This document shows, one piece after another, positions 7,902 to 16,762 of a stretch of DNA of 64,000 nucleotides (positions are counted from its first letter, which is position 1; every line of letters starts with the position of its first letter). The stretch is taken from contig NZ_KK069991.1 in the NCBI RefSeq assembly GCF_000576425.1, positions 215,417-279,416 on the forward strand. The letters run 5' to 3'. The stretch comes from Brachybacterium phenoliresistens. Its GTDB lineage: Bacteria > Actinomycetota > Actinomycetes > Actinomycetales > Dermabacteraceae. The notes beneath the pieces were generated by a model. It was not told where the DNA came from. It made no database searches and saw nothing but the letters and a program-made list of their open reading frames with translations. Position numbers and translations under genes: made by a program.

Positions 7902-8705
7902 ATGAGCATCCCCACCGCCCCCGCGCCGGGCGAGGAGCGCACCGCCCATTGCCTGCTGGACCACGCCGGCCGCGTGCTGGATGCGGCCGATGCCGACCGT
8001 CCCTTCTACGCCGCCAGCACTATCAAGCTCCACGTCCTGCTGGCGGCGCTGCGCGCGGTCGACGCCGGAGGGCTCGACCTCGCGGCCCGCGTCACGGCGA
8101 CGTCCCGGTTCCGCGGGGCCGACGGGGAGGTCTTCGCCCTCGGCGGGGACCACCGGGATGCCACGCATCCGCCCGAGGGCACGCCGATCGCCGTGCGGGA
8201 GCTGCTGGTGCGGATGATCGACCGGTCCAGCAACGAGGCGACCGACCACGTGCTCTCCCTGGTCGGGCTGCCGGCGGTCGCGGAGGAGATCGCCCGGCTG
8301 GGTCTGACGAGCACCCGGGTGGAGCGGATGATCGGCGACGCCTCGGCGATCGCGGCGGGGGCGACCAACGAGACCAGCGCCGCCGACCTCGCCCGCACGA
8401 TCCGCGCGCTGGTCGCGGGCGCTCCCGGGCCCGGCGGGCTCGAGCCCCGCTCGCGGTCGCTCGCCCGGGAGGCGCTGCGCGCCCAGCGGATCCGCGTGAT
8501 CGCCGACGCGCTGCGGCCGGACGTGGAGGTCGGCTCCAAGACCGGGTGGGTCGACGACTACCGCCACGACGTCGCGTTCCTCGGCGACCCGGACACGACC
8601 ACGGTGCGGTACCTCGCGGTGATGACCGCGGGCAGGGGGCAGGAGGCGGCCGATGCGCACATCGGCCGCCTCGTCCGGGCGCTGCTGCCGGACCTCGCCC
8701 GCTGA
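7902..8705 (+). CDS. Class A beta-lactamase-like serine hydrolase
   Basis: A 267-residue member of the serine beta-lactamase/penicillin-binding fold. All three class A motifs can be placed: Ser39-Thr-Ile-Lys42 (nucleophile and general base), Ser109-Ser-Asn111 (SDN-like loop) and Lys213-Thr-Gly215. There is no signal peptide, so the enzyme seems cytoplasmic, unlike true secreted beta-lactamases. An esterase or amidase role, or action on cell-wall fragments, is possible. The murein-peptide genes follow convergently 12 bp away. The ATG has no Shine-Dalgarno motif, but TACCGT lies 8 bases upstream, consistent with a leaderless transcript. Antibiotic resistance cannot be claimed from sequence. Confidence 0.85.
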   Translation: MSIPTAPAPGEERTAHCLLDHAGRVLDAADADRPFYAASTIKLHVLLAALRAVDAGGLDLAARVTATSRFRGADGEVFALGGDHRDATHPPEGTPIAVRELLVRMIDRSSNEATDHVLSLVGLPAVAEEIARLGLTSTRVERMIGDASAIAAGATNETSAADLARTIRALVAGAPGPGGLEPRSRSLAREALRAQRIRVIADALRPDVEVGSKTGWVDDYRHDVAFLGDPDTTTVRYLAVMTAGRGQEAADAHIGRLVRALLPDLAR

Positions 8706-8717
8706 CCCGCGGCCGGC

Positions 8718-9908
8718 TCAGCGCGCGAGCGCGACGCGGCGCGCTCCGGCGTACTCGCCGTCGGGGTCGTACTCGCTCAGCGACATGATCTCGACGCTGC
8801 GCGCGGCGTTGGGGGACTGCAGGATCATGTCCTCGCCCAGGTACAGGGCCACGTGCCGGATCGAGTCCCCGCCCGGCTCGGTCGCGAAGAACACCAGGTC
8901 GCCGCGCTGCAGATCCTCACGGTCCACCTCCTCGAGGCCGGAGTCGCGCATCTGCGGGCCGGCGTCGCGGCAGATCGTGATCCCGTGGTGGTGGAACAGG
9001 GTGTAGGTGAACCCGGAGCAGTCGTAGCCGTAGGCGCTGACGCCGGCCCACAGGTAGCGCAGCCCCAGGAACCGTTCGCCGGTGGCGATGATGTCCTCGA
9101 CGCTCGGCAGGGGCGGCTGCTCGCCCGGGGCGCGGACCACGACGTCCTCGGCCGGCAGATGCGCGGATCCGCCGCCGGGGACCGCGACCCGCACCGAGCG
9201 CCCGGTGCGGCCCAGGACCGGCAGGACCGTGTCGAAGGAGACCGGGATCAGGGGTGCGCTGCCGGACGGCGTGCGCGAGAGCATGCTGGTCAGCGCCGTG
9301 ACGGTGGCGGTGGGCGAGGAGGCGGCGGCCGCGGCGAAGTCCTCGTCGACCACCAGCTGCGTCGTCGGCACCCAGCCCGGGTAGCCGCGCGGGTCGCGCG
9401 GGGTGGGCTGGGCGGTGACCACGATCCGTGCCCAGTCGCCGTCGACCTCGTCGACGATCACGGGGCTGCCGAGCACGGCCTGCGACTCCAGCTCCCCGGT
9501 CAGCCAGCGCCGGGTCTCGGTGTCCTGCATGTTCGCGTTCCAGGCGTCGAGGTCGACGGGGGTGGTCAGGGACGGGTCGTCGATCCCGGGCCGATTGCCT
9601 CGGGGCTCGACCCACAGCGTCGTGGCCGTGACCGCGCAGTGGGCGTGCACGCCCGGGGCGAGGCCCTCGCCCGGGACCGGGAGGTCCTGCGGGGGCCGGG
9701 CGGGCGTTCCGCCGGCCCTGCCGCCGGTGCCGGTGGGGGCGGGGCCTGCGGCCATGGCTCCTCCAGTGCCGAGCGCGGTCACCAGGCCGGCGGCGCCGGC
9801 CGCGGCCAGCCTCAGCCCGCCGCGGCGGGTGAGGCGCGGACCGTCGAGCGGCGGCAGGGCGCCGGTCTCCTCGCGGCCGGGTGTGCGGTGGTGTCGGTGC
9901 GTTCCCAT
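8718..9908 (-). CDS. Secreted NlpC/P60 endopeptidase with SH3-like N-terminal region
   Basis: A 396-residue exported peptidoglycan peptidase. A twin-arginine-like signal (TRRGGLRL at 27-34, then a hydrophobic stretch to AMAAG) leads it through the membrane. The middle part (about 75-260) looks like bacterial SH3 repeats (TLWVEPRGN, YPGWVPTTQLV). The C-terminal NlpC/P60 domain has Cys297 in YDCSGF and His352 in IRHVALYLG, with a downstream Pro as third-position residue. The start has AAGGAG six bases upstream. It lies directly downstream of a dipeptide epimerase and permease, the same company as Bacillus YkfC, which cleaves gamma-D-Glu bonds in murein peptides. That specificity is inferred from context. 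Confidence 0.88.
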   Translation of the reverse strand: MGTHRHHRTPGREETGALPPLDGPRLTRRGGLRLAAAGAAGLVTALGTGGAMAAGPAPTGTGGRAGGTPARPPQDLPVPGEGLAPGVHAHCAVTATTLWVEPRGNRPGIDDPSLTTPVDLDAWNANMQDTETRRWLTGELESQAVLGSPVIVDEVDGDWARIVVTAQPTPRDPRGYPGWVPTTQLVVDEDFAAAAASSPTATVTALTSMLSRTPSGSAPLIPVSFDTVLPVLGRTGRSVRVAVPGGGSAHLPAEDVVVRAPGEQPPLPSVEDIIATGERFLGLRYLWAGVSAYGYDCSGFTYTLFHHHGITICRDAGPQMRDSGLEEVDREDLQRGDLVFFATEPGGDSIRHVALYLGEDMILQSPNAARSVEIMSLSEYDPDGEYAGARRVALAR

Positions 9909-9941
9909 GATGGACTCCTTCGTCGTGCGGATACCGGGGTT

Positions 9942-11162
9942 TCAGGGGGCCGGATGCTCCGGCGGGGGGTCGCTCGGCACAGGGTCGTGCCGGGCAGGGT
10001 CGTGCCGGGCAGGGGCGTGCGTCGCGGGGTCGACCTGGGCGTCCAACCGGTCGAGCCCCAGGCCGGGACCGCCCAGCAGGCGCAGCATGCCGCCGTCCTC
10101 GGTGTAGCCGCCGGCCGGGGCGGGGGAGGCGAACCAGGCCGGCGGGTCCAGGTCGATCAGGGTGATCGCCCGGTGGGAGAAGGCCAGGTGCGCGGCCGCG
10201 GTGATGGAGATGCGCGGCTCCATCATCGCGCCGACCATGCAGGTCAGGCCGGCCTCGGCGGCCGCATCGGCGATGGCGAGCGCGGGGCGGATCCCCCCGG
10301 ATTTCGCGAGCTTGATGTTCAGCAGGTCCGCCGCGCCGGCGTCGATGAGACGCAGCGCGTCCTCGCGGGACCACACGGCCTCATCGGCCATGATCGGCAC
10401 GCCCACCGCGGCGCGCACCTGCGCGAGGCCGGCGACATCGGCCGCCGGGACGGGCTGTTCGACGAGGTCCAGGGGCAGGTCCTCGGCCTCGAGGCCGCCG
10501 ATGATGCGGATCGCCTCGGCGGGGGACCAGCCCTGGTTCGCGTCCAGGCGCAGGCGCACGTCGGGCGCCGCCTCGAGGACGGCGTGCAGGCGGCGCCGGT
10601 CCTCGTCGATGTCCCGGCCCAGCTTCACCTTGAGGATGCGGGTGCCGGCGGCCCGCGCCTGGCGGGCCCGGGCGGCCATCGCCGGAGGGTCCTCGAGGGA
10701 GATGGTCATGTCGTTCTCCATCGCGCCGGCGATGCTGCCGCCCAGCAGCGCGGCCAGCGGTGCGTCGTGGCCGCGCGCCCAGGCGTCGTGCAGGGCCACC
10801 TCGAGGGCGGCCGCGGCGCTGGTGGCCTGCGGCAGGGCCGCCGAGATCCGGGCCGAGAGCTCCGCGATCGTGCCGGAGGCCCCCGTCAGGGCGCGCCGGC
10901 CCGGGCCGTCCAGGGCGGCCGTGATCGAGGCGGCGCTCTGGCCGGTCACGGCGACGGCATCGGCCGCGGATCCCTGGCCGACGGCGCCGCCGTCCAGCTC
11001 GACCTCCGCGACCACGTAGTCGACGGCCTCGGTGCGCCGGGCGGCGGTGACGAAGGGGCGCAGCAGCGCCGCCCGGTGCCGGTGCACCCGCACCGCCCGG
11101 ACCGTCAGCACGGCGTCGTCGGGCCGGGCGGCCGGCGCGCCATCGGCCGGAGGAATGCTCAC
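9942..11162 (-). CDS. Enolase-superfamily dipeptide epimerase (L-Ala-D/L-Glu epimerase type)
   Basis: A 406-residue cytosolic enzyme of the mandelate racemase/muconate lactonising group. The catalytic set can be placed: Lys178-Val-Lys180, metal ligands Asp207 (RLDAN), Glu235 (VEQPV) and Asp260 (MADEA), and Lys284 in NIKLAK. The DxD signature that separates dipeptide epimerases from other members was not verified, so substrate rests on context. Translation begins at GTG 11162, whose bases overlap the stop of the upstream permease (GTGA), which indicates translational coupling. The last ~40 residues after the barrel are a His/Pro/Asp tail made by a 15-bp DNA repeat (about 9976-10021) and are outside the family fold. 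Expected role: converting murein-derived L-Ala-D-Glu for reuse. Confidence 0.85.
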   Translation of the reverse strand: MSIPPADGAPAARPDDAVLTVRAVRVHRHRAALLRPFVTAARRTEAVDYVVAEVELDGGAVGQGSAADAVAVTGQSAASITAALDGPGRRALTGASGTIAELSARISAALPQATSAAAALEVALHDAWARGHDAPLAALLGGSIAGAMENDMTISLEDPPAMAARARQARAAGTRILKVKLGRDIDEDRRRLHAVLEAAPDVRLRLDANQGWSPAEAIRIIGGLEAEDLPLDLVEQPVPAADVAGLAQVRAAVGVPIMADEAVWSREDALRLIDAGAADLLNIKLAKSGGIRPALAIADAAAEAGLTCMVGAMMEPRISITAAAHLAFSHRAITLIDLDPPAWFASPAPAGGYTEDGGMLRLLGGPGLGLDRLDAQVDPATHAPARHDPARHDPVPSDPPPEHPAP

Positions 11163-12313
11163 AGCCACGCCATCACCTGCGCCATCGCGAGCCCGGTGAA
11201 GGTGCCCAGCAGCGATCCGAGCAGGGCGAACAGCACACCCACCGGCACCAGCTGGCGGTTGAAGGCGCTCGCGACCACGGGGGCCGAGGCGATGCCGCCG
11301 ATGTTCGCGGTCGAGGCGACGGCCAGCGAGAACAGCTCGGTCCGGGTGAGCTTGGCGTACACGACCATGATCGCGGCGTGGATGACCAGCACGATCACGC
11401 CGATCAGCAGGTACAGCGGCGCCTGCGTGATGGCGGAGAAGTCCGAGCCGGAGGCGATCTGGCCGATCACCACGAACAGCATCAGCGAGGCGACCTCCAT
11501 GGCGCCGGCCGTGCGCCCCAGCGGGGTGAGGGCGACGATCAGGCCCAGCACGGAGACGATGAGGATGGTCCAGGTGGTGGCGTTGACGACCTGGCCGATC
11601 TCCGGCAGCAGCGAGCCGATCCACAGGGCGAGGGTCGCCACGAAGATCGAGCCGAACAGGGTGATCGCGAGGGAGGCGACGGTGACGGGGCGGGCCTGCT
11701 CGTCCTCCGCGTCGCCGGCGTGGGCGGCGAGGTAGGAGTCATCGGCCCGCGTCCAGCGGTTGAAGGCCGGGGAGACCGCGACCGAGGCGAACATGAGCAT
11801 GAGCCAGACGGAGTACATGATCGTGTCGGTGATCAGGGCGTAGCCGAAGATCGACTCGGGGGCCTGCAGGATGTCCTGCACCGCGACCATGTTGGCGCTG
11901 CCGCCGGTCCACGAGGCCAGCAGCGCGCCGAGCACCTTCCAGGCGTCCGGGTGCAGCGCGGCCCGGAACAGCAGGAAAGCCACCACCATGCCGATGCTCA
12001 GGGAGGCCGCCGCGACCACGTAGGTCATCAGCAGCTTCGGGCCCAGGCGGATGATCCGGCGCAGGTCGCAGCCGAAGAGGAACAGGAAGATCATCGCCGG
12101 CAGGATCACCGTCTTGACCTCGCCGATGGGGGCGCGGGTCGCCTCGTCGTGGCTGAACACGCCCAGGGAGTTGAGGGTCGCGCACAGCAGGTACATCAGC
12201 ACCATGCCGGGCACGTACCGGAACAGCGTCCAGCCGGTCGTGCGCTCGAGCACGATCAGCGCGCACGACAGTCCCAGCAGGACGCCGAGCATGAGCAGGC
12301 CGTCGGTGATCAC
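11159..12313 (-). CDS. DUF819-family membrane protein (putative carboxylate/peptide permease)
   Basis: A 384-residue integral membrane protein of the DUF819 (YjcL-like) family with about 10-11 helices. Family-like segments are LLASWTGGSANMVAVQ and ANIGGIASAPVVASAF. Transport function is suspected for the family but not proven. I prefer GTG at 12313 as the start because GAGGAG sits seven bases before it. An ATG at 12382 is in frame but lies inside the left arm of a large hairpin and would add a Gly/Pro/Ser-rich leader. The gene overlaps the epimerase by 4 bp, so a role in moving the epimerase substrate or product is the simplest reading. Confidence 0.85.
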   Translation of the reverse strand: MITDGLLMLGVLLGLSCALIVLERTTGWTLFRYVPGMVLMYLLCATLNSLGVFSHDEATRAPIGEVKTVILPAMIFLFLFGCDLRRIIRLGPKLLMTYVVAAASLSIGMVVAFLLFRAALHPDAWKVLGALLASWTGGSANMVAVQDILQAPESIFGYALITDTIMYSVWLMLMFASVAVSPAFNRWTRADDSYLAAHAGDAEDEQARPVTVASLAITLFGSIFVATLALWIGSLLPEIGQVVNATTWTILIVSVLGLIVALTPLGRTAGAMEVASLMLFVVIGQIASGSDFSAITQAPLYLLIGVIVLVIHAAIMVVYAKLTRTELFSLAVASTANIGGIASAPVVASAFNRQLVPVGVLFALLGSLLGTFTGLAMAQVMAWL

Positions 12314-12370
12314 GGGGGAGCTCCTCGAAGGGATGGGTCCGCCGCCGGAAACACCCCCAGAAACAGAGAA

Positions 12371-12429
12371 CGCCGGAAGCACCCTGCACGGCGCCGGCGG
12401 CTGCGGGCGCGTGCGGGGTGCTTCCGGCG
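12371..12429 (-). terminator. Large hairpin with T-rich tail between DUF3870 and DUF819 genes
   Basis: Arms 12371-12389 and 12411-12429 pair at 18 of 19 positions around a 21-base loop. Read on the minus strand, the hairpin is followed by TTCTCTGTTTCTGG, the clearest T-rich tail in the window. It ends the DUF3870 message or acts as an attenuator that limits read-through into the permease operon. Confidence 0.7.
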
Positions 12430-12467
12430 GATCCGGTCCTGTGAGGTCCCGGGCGGGCGGAGAGCGG

Positions 12468-12827
12468 CTATGGGGTCATGTCCGGCGGGTCCGCCGCCAG
12501 GTCGCGGTACTTCGCGGCGGCGCTGCGCACGGCGGCGGCGAGCGCCCTCTGCGAGGACCCGTGGTACCTGTCGGTGATGGACTCCACCAGGGCGTCATCC
12601 TCGAGCAGCGAGCGTCCCACCAGCAGCTCCCGCACGAAGTCGACCGTGAGGGAGAGGGTGGCGGTGCAGTCCGCCGCCCGGATGACGTGGGTCTCAGTAT
12701 CGACCACGAGGCCGATGAAGAACAGCCCCCACTGCGTGGTGATCGGATTGTTGCTGGGCGACTTCGCCTCGCCGGTGAGGAAGATCGTGGGGCCTGCGGC
12801 GGGCGGCGGGCCGGAGCTGTCGGGCAT
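12468..12827 (-). CDS. DUF3870 family protein
   Basis: A 119-residue soluble protein matching what I recall of DUF3870: IFLTGEAKSPSNNPITTQWG near the start, an ATLSLTVDFVRELL helix, and YHGSSQRALAAAVRSAAAKY at the end. Function is unknown. It is transcribed towards the permease, epimerase and NlpC genes, separated by the 12371-12429 hairpin. No Shine-Dalgarno motif is seen. TACCCT lies 6 bases before the ATG at 12827, so the message is probably leaderless. The gene is divergent from an MFS carrier. Confidence 0.8.
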   Translation of the reverse strand: MPDSSGPPPAAGPTIFLTGEAKSPSNNPITTQWGLFFIGLVVDTETHVIRAADCTATLSLTVDFVRELLVGRSLLEDDALVESITDRYHGSSQRALAAAVRSAAAKYRDLAADPPDMTP

Positions 12828-12900
12828 GGGCCCAGGGTAGAGGCCGATCCACGCGGAGCCGATCCGCGTCACGGTATCTGGCCGCGGCCGGGCCGCGGGG

Positions 12901-12914
12901 TATAGAACGGATCG
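12901..12914 (+). promoter_or_regulatory. Leaderless -10 box for the MFS gene
   Basis: TATAGA at 12901-12906 lies 8 bases before the GTG start at 12915, and no ribosome binding site is present. A transcript would begin on or one to two bases before the start codon. No convincing -35 element is seen. Confidence 0.6.
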
Positions 12915-14318
12915 GTGAGCCCTGACCCCCGCCCCGTGCCCGCCCCCGCCGCCGTCGATCCCGCCGGGGAGCCCGGGGACCGGGAGGTCTGCGCGGACTC
13001 CTATGCGGTCGAGGCCGATGTCTTCGCCGACGAGCCCGCCGTCGAGCCGGAGGCCGGCGCCGAGGCAGGGGGCGCCGCGGCAGGGGGCGCCGAGGCCGGG
13101 GGCGCCGCGCCCGCCCGTCGCGGCCGCGGGGCGTTCGGCTTCGCGCTGGCCGCGATCGCCCTGCTCACCATCTCCTTCGCCCTGCGTCCCGGCGCCTCCT
13201 CGGTGGGGCCGCTGCTGGACCCGATCTCGGAGGCCTTCGGCCGCGGGGAGACCTACGGCGGGCTGCTGACCGCCATGCCGGGGCTGTGCTTCGGCGTGAT
13301 CGGGCTGCTGGCGGTGCCCGTCGCCAAGCGGCTGGGCCTCACCGGCAGCATCGTCGTCGCCATCGGGATCGCGGCGCTGGGACTGGCGCTTCGGCCGCTG
13401 TCCGGCGGGGGCGCCGTCTTCGCCCTGCTCACGGTGCTGGCGCTGGCCGGGCCGGCGCTCGGGAACGTGCTGGTGCCCGCGTGGGTCAAGCGCCACGGCG
13501 GCTCCCGCACCGTCGCGCTGATGACCATGTACTCGATCGTCCTGGCCGCCGGCGGCACCGCCGGGACCCTGTTCTCCGTGCCCATCGCCGAGGCCGCCCC
13601 GGATGGCTGGCGCACCGCTCTGGGCGTGTGGTCGCTGGGCGCGGCGGTGCCGGCGCTGGTGTGGCTGCTGGTGCTGCGGCGCACGGGCCACGACTTCCAG
13701 CCCCCGGCCGGCGGCGGCCGCGCCCCCGGCAGCCTGCTGCGCTCGCCGATGGCCATCGCCCTGACCATCACCTTCGGCCTGCAGTCGATGCACGCCTACA
13801 TCCAGATGGGGTGGACCCCCTCGATCCTCGCGGACGCCGGGCTGGCCCCGGCGACCGCCGGGGCGCTGGCCTCGGTCTCCTTCGCCTGCGGCATGCTCGG
13901 CGGGCTGGTGATGCCGATGGTGATCGCCCGGGTGCGGAACCTGCAGCCGATCATGCTGGCCATGGGCGTGCTCACCGCCTCCGGCTATGCGGGACTGCTG
14001 CTGGCCCCGGGGACCGCGCCGCTGCTGTGGATGCTGCTGCTGGGCATCGGCGGCTTCGTCTTCCCGGCGACCATCGCCCTGCTGCCCGCCCGCACCCGGG
14101 ACGCCCGGGTGACGGCGCGGCTGTCCGGGATGGTCCAGCCGGTCGGGTACATGCTCGCGGCCATCGGCCCCTTCGCGGTGGGCCTGGCCCATGAGGCCCT
14201 GGCCGGATGGACCGCGATCCTCGTGGTGCTGCTGGTGCTGTCCCTGGTGATGGGCGCGGTGGCGTGGAAGGCGTCGGCCGCCCGGATGGTCGACGACGAG
14301 CTGGCGCCGGCCGCCTGA
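12915..14318 (+). CDS. MFS transporter, CynX/NimT-like
   Basis: A 467-residue carrier with about 12 membrane helices, resembling the CynX (cyanate) and NimT (2-nitroimidazole) group: RPGASSVGPLLDPI in the first helix region and LVPAWVKRHGGSRTVALMTMYS further on. The first 70 residues are an acidic, Gly/Ala-rich cytoplasmic extension made of GGA repeats that ordinary family members lack. A start further downstream cannot be excluded, but no good alternative exists before the first helix. Initiation at GTG 12915 fits a -10 box 8 bases upstream. The substrate is unknown. The esterase gene follows after 31 bp and may be co-transcribed. Confidence 0.82.
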   Translation: MSPDPRPVPAPAAVDPAGEPGDREVCADSYAVEADVFADEPAVEPEAGAEAGGAAAGGAEAGGAAPARRGRGAFGFALAAIALLTISFALRPGASSVGPLLDPISEAFGRGETYGGLLTAMPGLCFGVIGLLAVPVAKRLGLTGSIVVAIGIAALGLALRPLSGGGAVFALLTVLALAGPALGNVLVPAWVKRHGGSRTVALMTMYSIVLAAGGTAGTLFSVPIAEAAPDGWRTALGVWSLGAAVPALVWLLVLRRTGHDFQPPAGGGRAPGSLLRSPMAIALTITFGLQSMHAYIQMGWTPSILADAGLAPATAGALASVSFACGMLGGLVMPMVIARVRNLQPIMLAMGVLTASGYAGLLLAPGTAPLLWMLLLGIGGFVFPATIALLPARTRDARVTARLSGMVQPVGYMLAAIGPFAVGLAHEALAGWTAILVVLLVLSLVMGAVAWKASAARMVDDELAPAA

Positions 14319-14349
14319 CCCGCGGCGCGGGGCGTGGAAGGATGTGCCC

Positions 14350-15363
14350 ATGAGCGATGCGCGCGCCGCCGAGACGACCCCGGACCTCCCTGTGCCTCCC
14401 GCGCCGGAGGACCTCGCCCCCGCCCGGGCCGCGGGCCGGGGCCTGCGCCTGCTGTCCGCGCTCCCGGACACGCCCTACCGGCTGGCGCTGCGGGCCTCGC
14501 AGCGGCCCACGCTCCCCGGGCGGGACGTGGTCGACCGCGCGCTGGTGACCCGCGAGGTCACTCGCATCGGCGACCGGACCGTGCCGGGGGTGCCCGTGAC
14601 CTGGATCGACCGGGACCGGGCGCGGCAGGCGGCCGTCATCCACCTGCACGGCGGGGCGCACACCATCGGGGAGACGCCGGCGCACTGGCGGTGGCTGGAA
14701 GAGCTGCGCCGCCGGGCCGGCACCGCTGCGGCGATGGTCCACTACCGCATGCCCCCCGGGCATCCCTTCCCGCGCGCCCTCGAGGACGCCGCGGGCGTGG
14801 TCGCCGAGCTGGTGCGCGAGGCGGAGCTGACCCCCGGCCGCTGGATCCTGTCCGGGGACAGCTCCGGGGGCGGGCTCGCCCTCGCCGTCGCGCAGCGCCT
14901 GCGCGACGAGGGCCACGGCGCCCCGGCCGCGCTGCTGCTCACCAGCCCGTGGACGGACCTGACCCTCTCCGATCCCGTGATCGCGCTCCAGGCGGGTCGC
15001 GACGAGGTGCTGACCCCGCAGGCCCTGGAGCGCGCGGGCCGGCTGTACGCCGGGCAGTACGTGCGCACCGACCCGCGCCTGAGCCCGCGCTTCGGCGGCT
15101 TCCACGGCCTGCCGCCGGTGCATCTCGTCGCCGGCGGGGACGACATCCTGCTGGGCGATGCGCGCGCCGCCCACGCCTCCCTGGCCGATGCCGGCGTCCC
15201 CGTCGAGTACCACGAGCAGGTCGGCGCCCCGCACGACTACCCGATCCTCATCCAGGGGCCGAGCGCCCAGTGGGCGCTGCGCCGCCAGATCGCCTTCGTG
15301 CGCCGCATCTGCGGCCTCGGCCAGCAGGCCCCGCAGGACGCGCACGCCGGCGATCACGCCTGA
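14350..15363 (+). CDS. Alpha/beta hydrolase, hormone-sensitive-lipase type
   Basis: A 337-residue cytosolic esterase-like enzyme of the HSL/AB_hydrolase_3 family. The oxyanion-hole motif is present as HLHGGAH rather than HGGG, the nucleophile elbow is GDSSGG, and the acid and His of the triad fit GGDDILL and PHDYPI. The length is typical. GGAAGGA lies 7 bases before the ATG at 14350. It starts 31 bp after the MFS gene on the same strand. Its last 10 bp overlap the end of the convergent MocR-type regulator. Substrate is unknown; short-chain esters are usual for the family. Confidence 0.85.
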   Translation: MSDARAAETTPDLPVPPAPEDLAPARAAGRGLRLLSALPDTPYRLALRASQRPTLPGRDVVDRALVTREVTRIGDRTVPGVPVTWIDRDRARQAAVIHLHGGAHTIGETPAHWRWLEELRRRAGTAAAMVHYRMPPGHPFPRALEDAAGVVAELVREAELTPGRWILSGDSSGGGLALAVAQRLRDEGHGAPAALLLTSPWTDLTLSDPVIALQAGRDEVLTPQALERAGRLYAGQYVRTDPRLSPRFGGFHGLPPVHLVAGGDDILLGDARAAHASLADAGVPVEYHEQVGAPHDYPILIQGPSAQWALRRQIAFVRRICGLGQQAPQDAHAGDHA

Positions 15364-16748
15364 TCGGACTCGATCTCCCCGAGGATCTCCAGCGCCCGGC
15401 CGATGCGGTCGGCCGGGGCGGAGAACGGCAGGCGGATCGCGTCGTCCCCGCCGCGGCCCGTCGGCGAGAACAGCCCGCCGGGGGTCAGCGCGAGGCCGCG
15501 CGCCGCGGCCCGCGCCACCAGCTCCGGGCTGGGACGGCGCAGCCCCGTGCACCACAGCGACAGGCCCCCGTCGGCCGCGGGGGCGCTCCAGTGCGGCAGA
15601 TGCCGGGCCAGGCCCGCGCGCAGGGCCTCGTGCTGCGCGGCGACCTCCGCGAGGATCTGCGGATCCGGTCCCTGCGGCAGCAGGGCCGCCGTGATCCGCT
15701 GCTCGAGGACGGCCGCCCCGAGGTCCACCCCCAGGCGCAGGTGGCCGATGGTCTCGGTGAGCGCGCGCGGCGCCCGGATCCAGCCGATGCGCAGCCCCGC
15801 CCACAGGCTCTTCGAGGCCGATCCCACCAGCAGCGTCGTCGTCCCCGGCCGGACCATCGGCGGCGGCATCGTGAGGCCCCGCCAGTTCATGCCCACCAGG
15901 GTCTCGTCGACGACCAGGGGCGTGCCCGAGAGCCGCGCCGCCTCCAGCAGCAGGCCCCGCTCCCGCGCGTCCCGCAGCCGGCCGGTCGGGTTGTGGAAGT
16001 CCGGGGTGAGCATCGCCGCGTCCAGGCTTCCGGAGGCGAGGACCTCCGCCATCCCCTCGGCCGCCGCGCCGGCATCCAGGGGGATGATCCGGCGCCGGGT
16101 CCCGCGGGCGACGCGGGCGGTGTTGGGGTAGCAGGGGCTCTCGACGGCGACCCGGTCCCCGCGGCGCGTCACCGCGCGCAGCGCGAGGTGCAGCCCGGCG
16201 ACCGCGCCGGTGGTCACCGTGACCTCGTCGGGGGAGGTCGGCAGGCCGCGCCGGTCGTAGTGCGCGCAGATCGCCTCGAGCAGCTCGGGCAGCCCGTGCG
16301 CGGGGGCCGTGCCCCGCGAGGGGTCGCGGCCGATCCCGGCGACGGCCTCGAGGGCCGCCGCCTCCGCCTGCGGATGCGGCGGCAGCACGGTGGCGCGCAG
16401 ATCCAGGGTGCCGGCCTGCGCCGGCGTCGACCGGGCGGAGAGGGACTCCACCGGGGCCACCGTGCCGCGGGGCAGGCGCACCGTGCGCCCCGATCCCTGC
16501 CGGGAGGTGATCAGCTCGCGCTCCTCGAGCAGGGCGAGGGCCCGCACCGCGGTCCCGCGGGTGACGCCGACTGCCTGCGCGAGCGCCCGGTCCGAGGGCA
16601 GCCGGGCGCCGAGGGGGATGCGGCCCTCGCCGATCAGCGCGCCGATCCGGTCGGCGAGCCAGGCGGTGACGGCGGAGGCCGGCCGCGGCCCCAGCTGTTC
16701 GACGAGCAGCCGCACCGGATGCGGGGGAGGGGCGGCGGGGCGGGCCAT
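15354..16748 (-). CDS. yczR: MocR-type regulator (GntR helix-turn-helix fused to aminotransferase fold), YczR-like
   Basis: A 464-residue regulator. A GntR winged helix covers about residues 25-90 (IPLGARLPSDRALAQAVGVTRGTAVRALALLEERELI). A fold-type I aminotransferase-like domain follows, with the PLP lysine in GSASKSLWAG and the supporting Asp/Asn residues in TPDFHNPTG and VDETLVG. MocR proteins use PLP as effector. It stands divergent to a YczE membrane protein across 60 bp, the arrangement that defines the YczR subgroup. The start at 16748 is the ATG nearest that shared region. Regulation of yczE through the 16763-16776 palindrome is inferred. Confidence 0.88.
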   Translation of the reverse strand: MARPAAPPPHPVRLLVEQLGPRPASAVTAWLADRIGALIGEGRIPLGARLPSDRALAQAVGVTRGTAVRALALLEERELITSRQGSGRTVRLPRGTVAPVESLSARSTPAQAGTLDLRATVLPPHPQAEAAALEAVAGIGRDPSRGTAPAHGLPELLEAICAHYDRRGLPTSPDEVTVTTGAVAGLHLALRAVTRRGDRVAVESPCYPNTARVARGTRRRIIPLDAGAAAEGMAEVLASGSLDAAMLTPDFHNPTGRLRDARERGLLLEAARLSGTPLVVDETLVGMNWRGLTMPPPMVRPGTTTLLVGSASKSLWAGLRIGWIRAPRALTETIGHLRLGVDLGAAVLEQRITAALLPQGPDPQILAEVAAQHEALRAGLARHLPHWSAPAADGGLSLWCTGLRRPSPELVARAAARGLALTPGGLFSPTGRGGDDAIRLPFSAPADRIGRALEILGEIESDQA

Positions 16749-16762
16749 GGGACCAGTGCACC

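Noticed and set aside
12314-12382. ATG at 12382 as start of the DUF819 protein
   Set aside because: It lies inside a terminator-like hairpin. GTG 12313 has a good GAGGAG at the right distance and begins at the family's usual N-terminus.
12468-14471. Minus-strand frame of 667 codons over the MFS gene
   Set aside because: Only its last 119 codons (DUF3870) make sense; the rest is antisense to a good 12-helix carrier.
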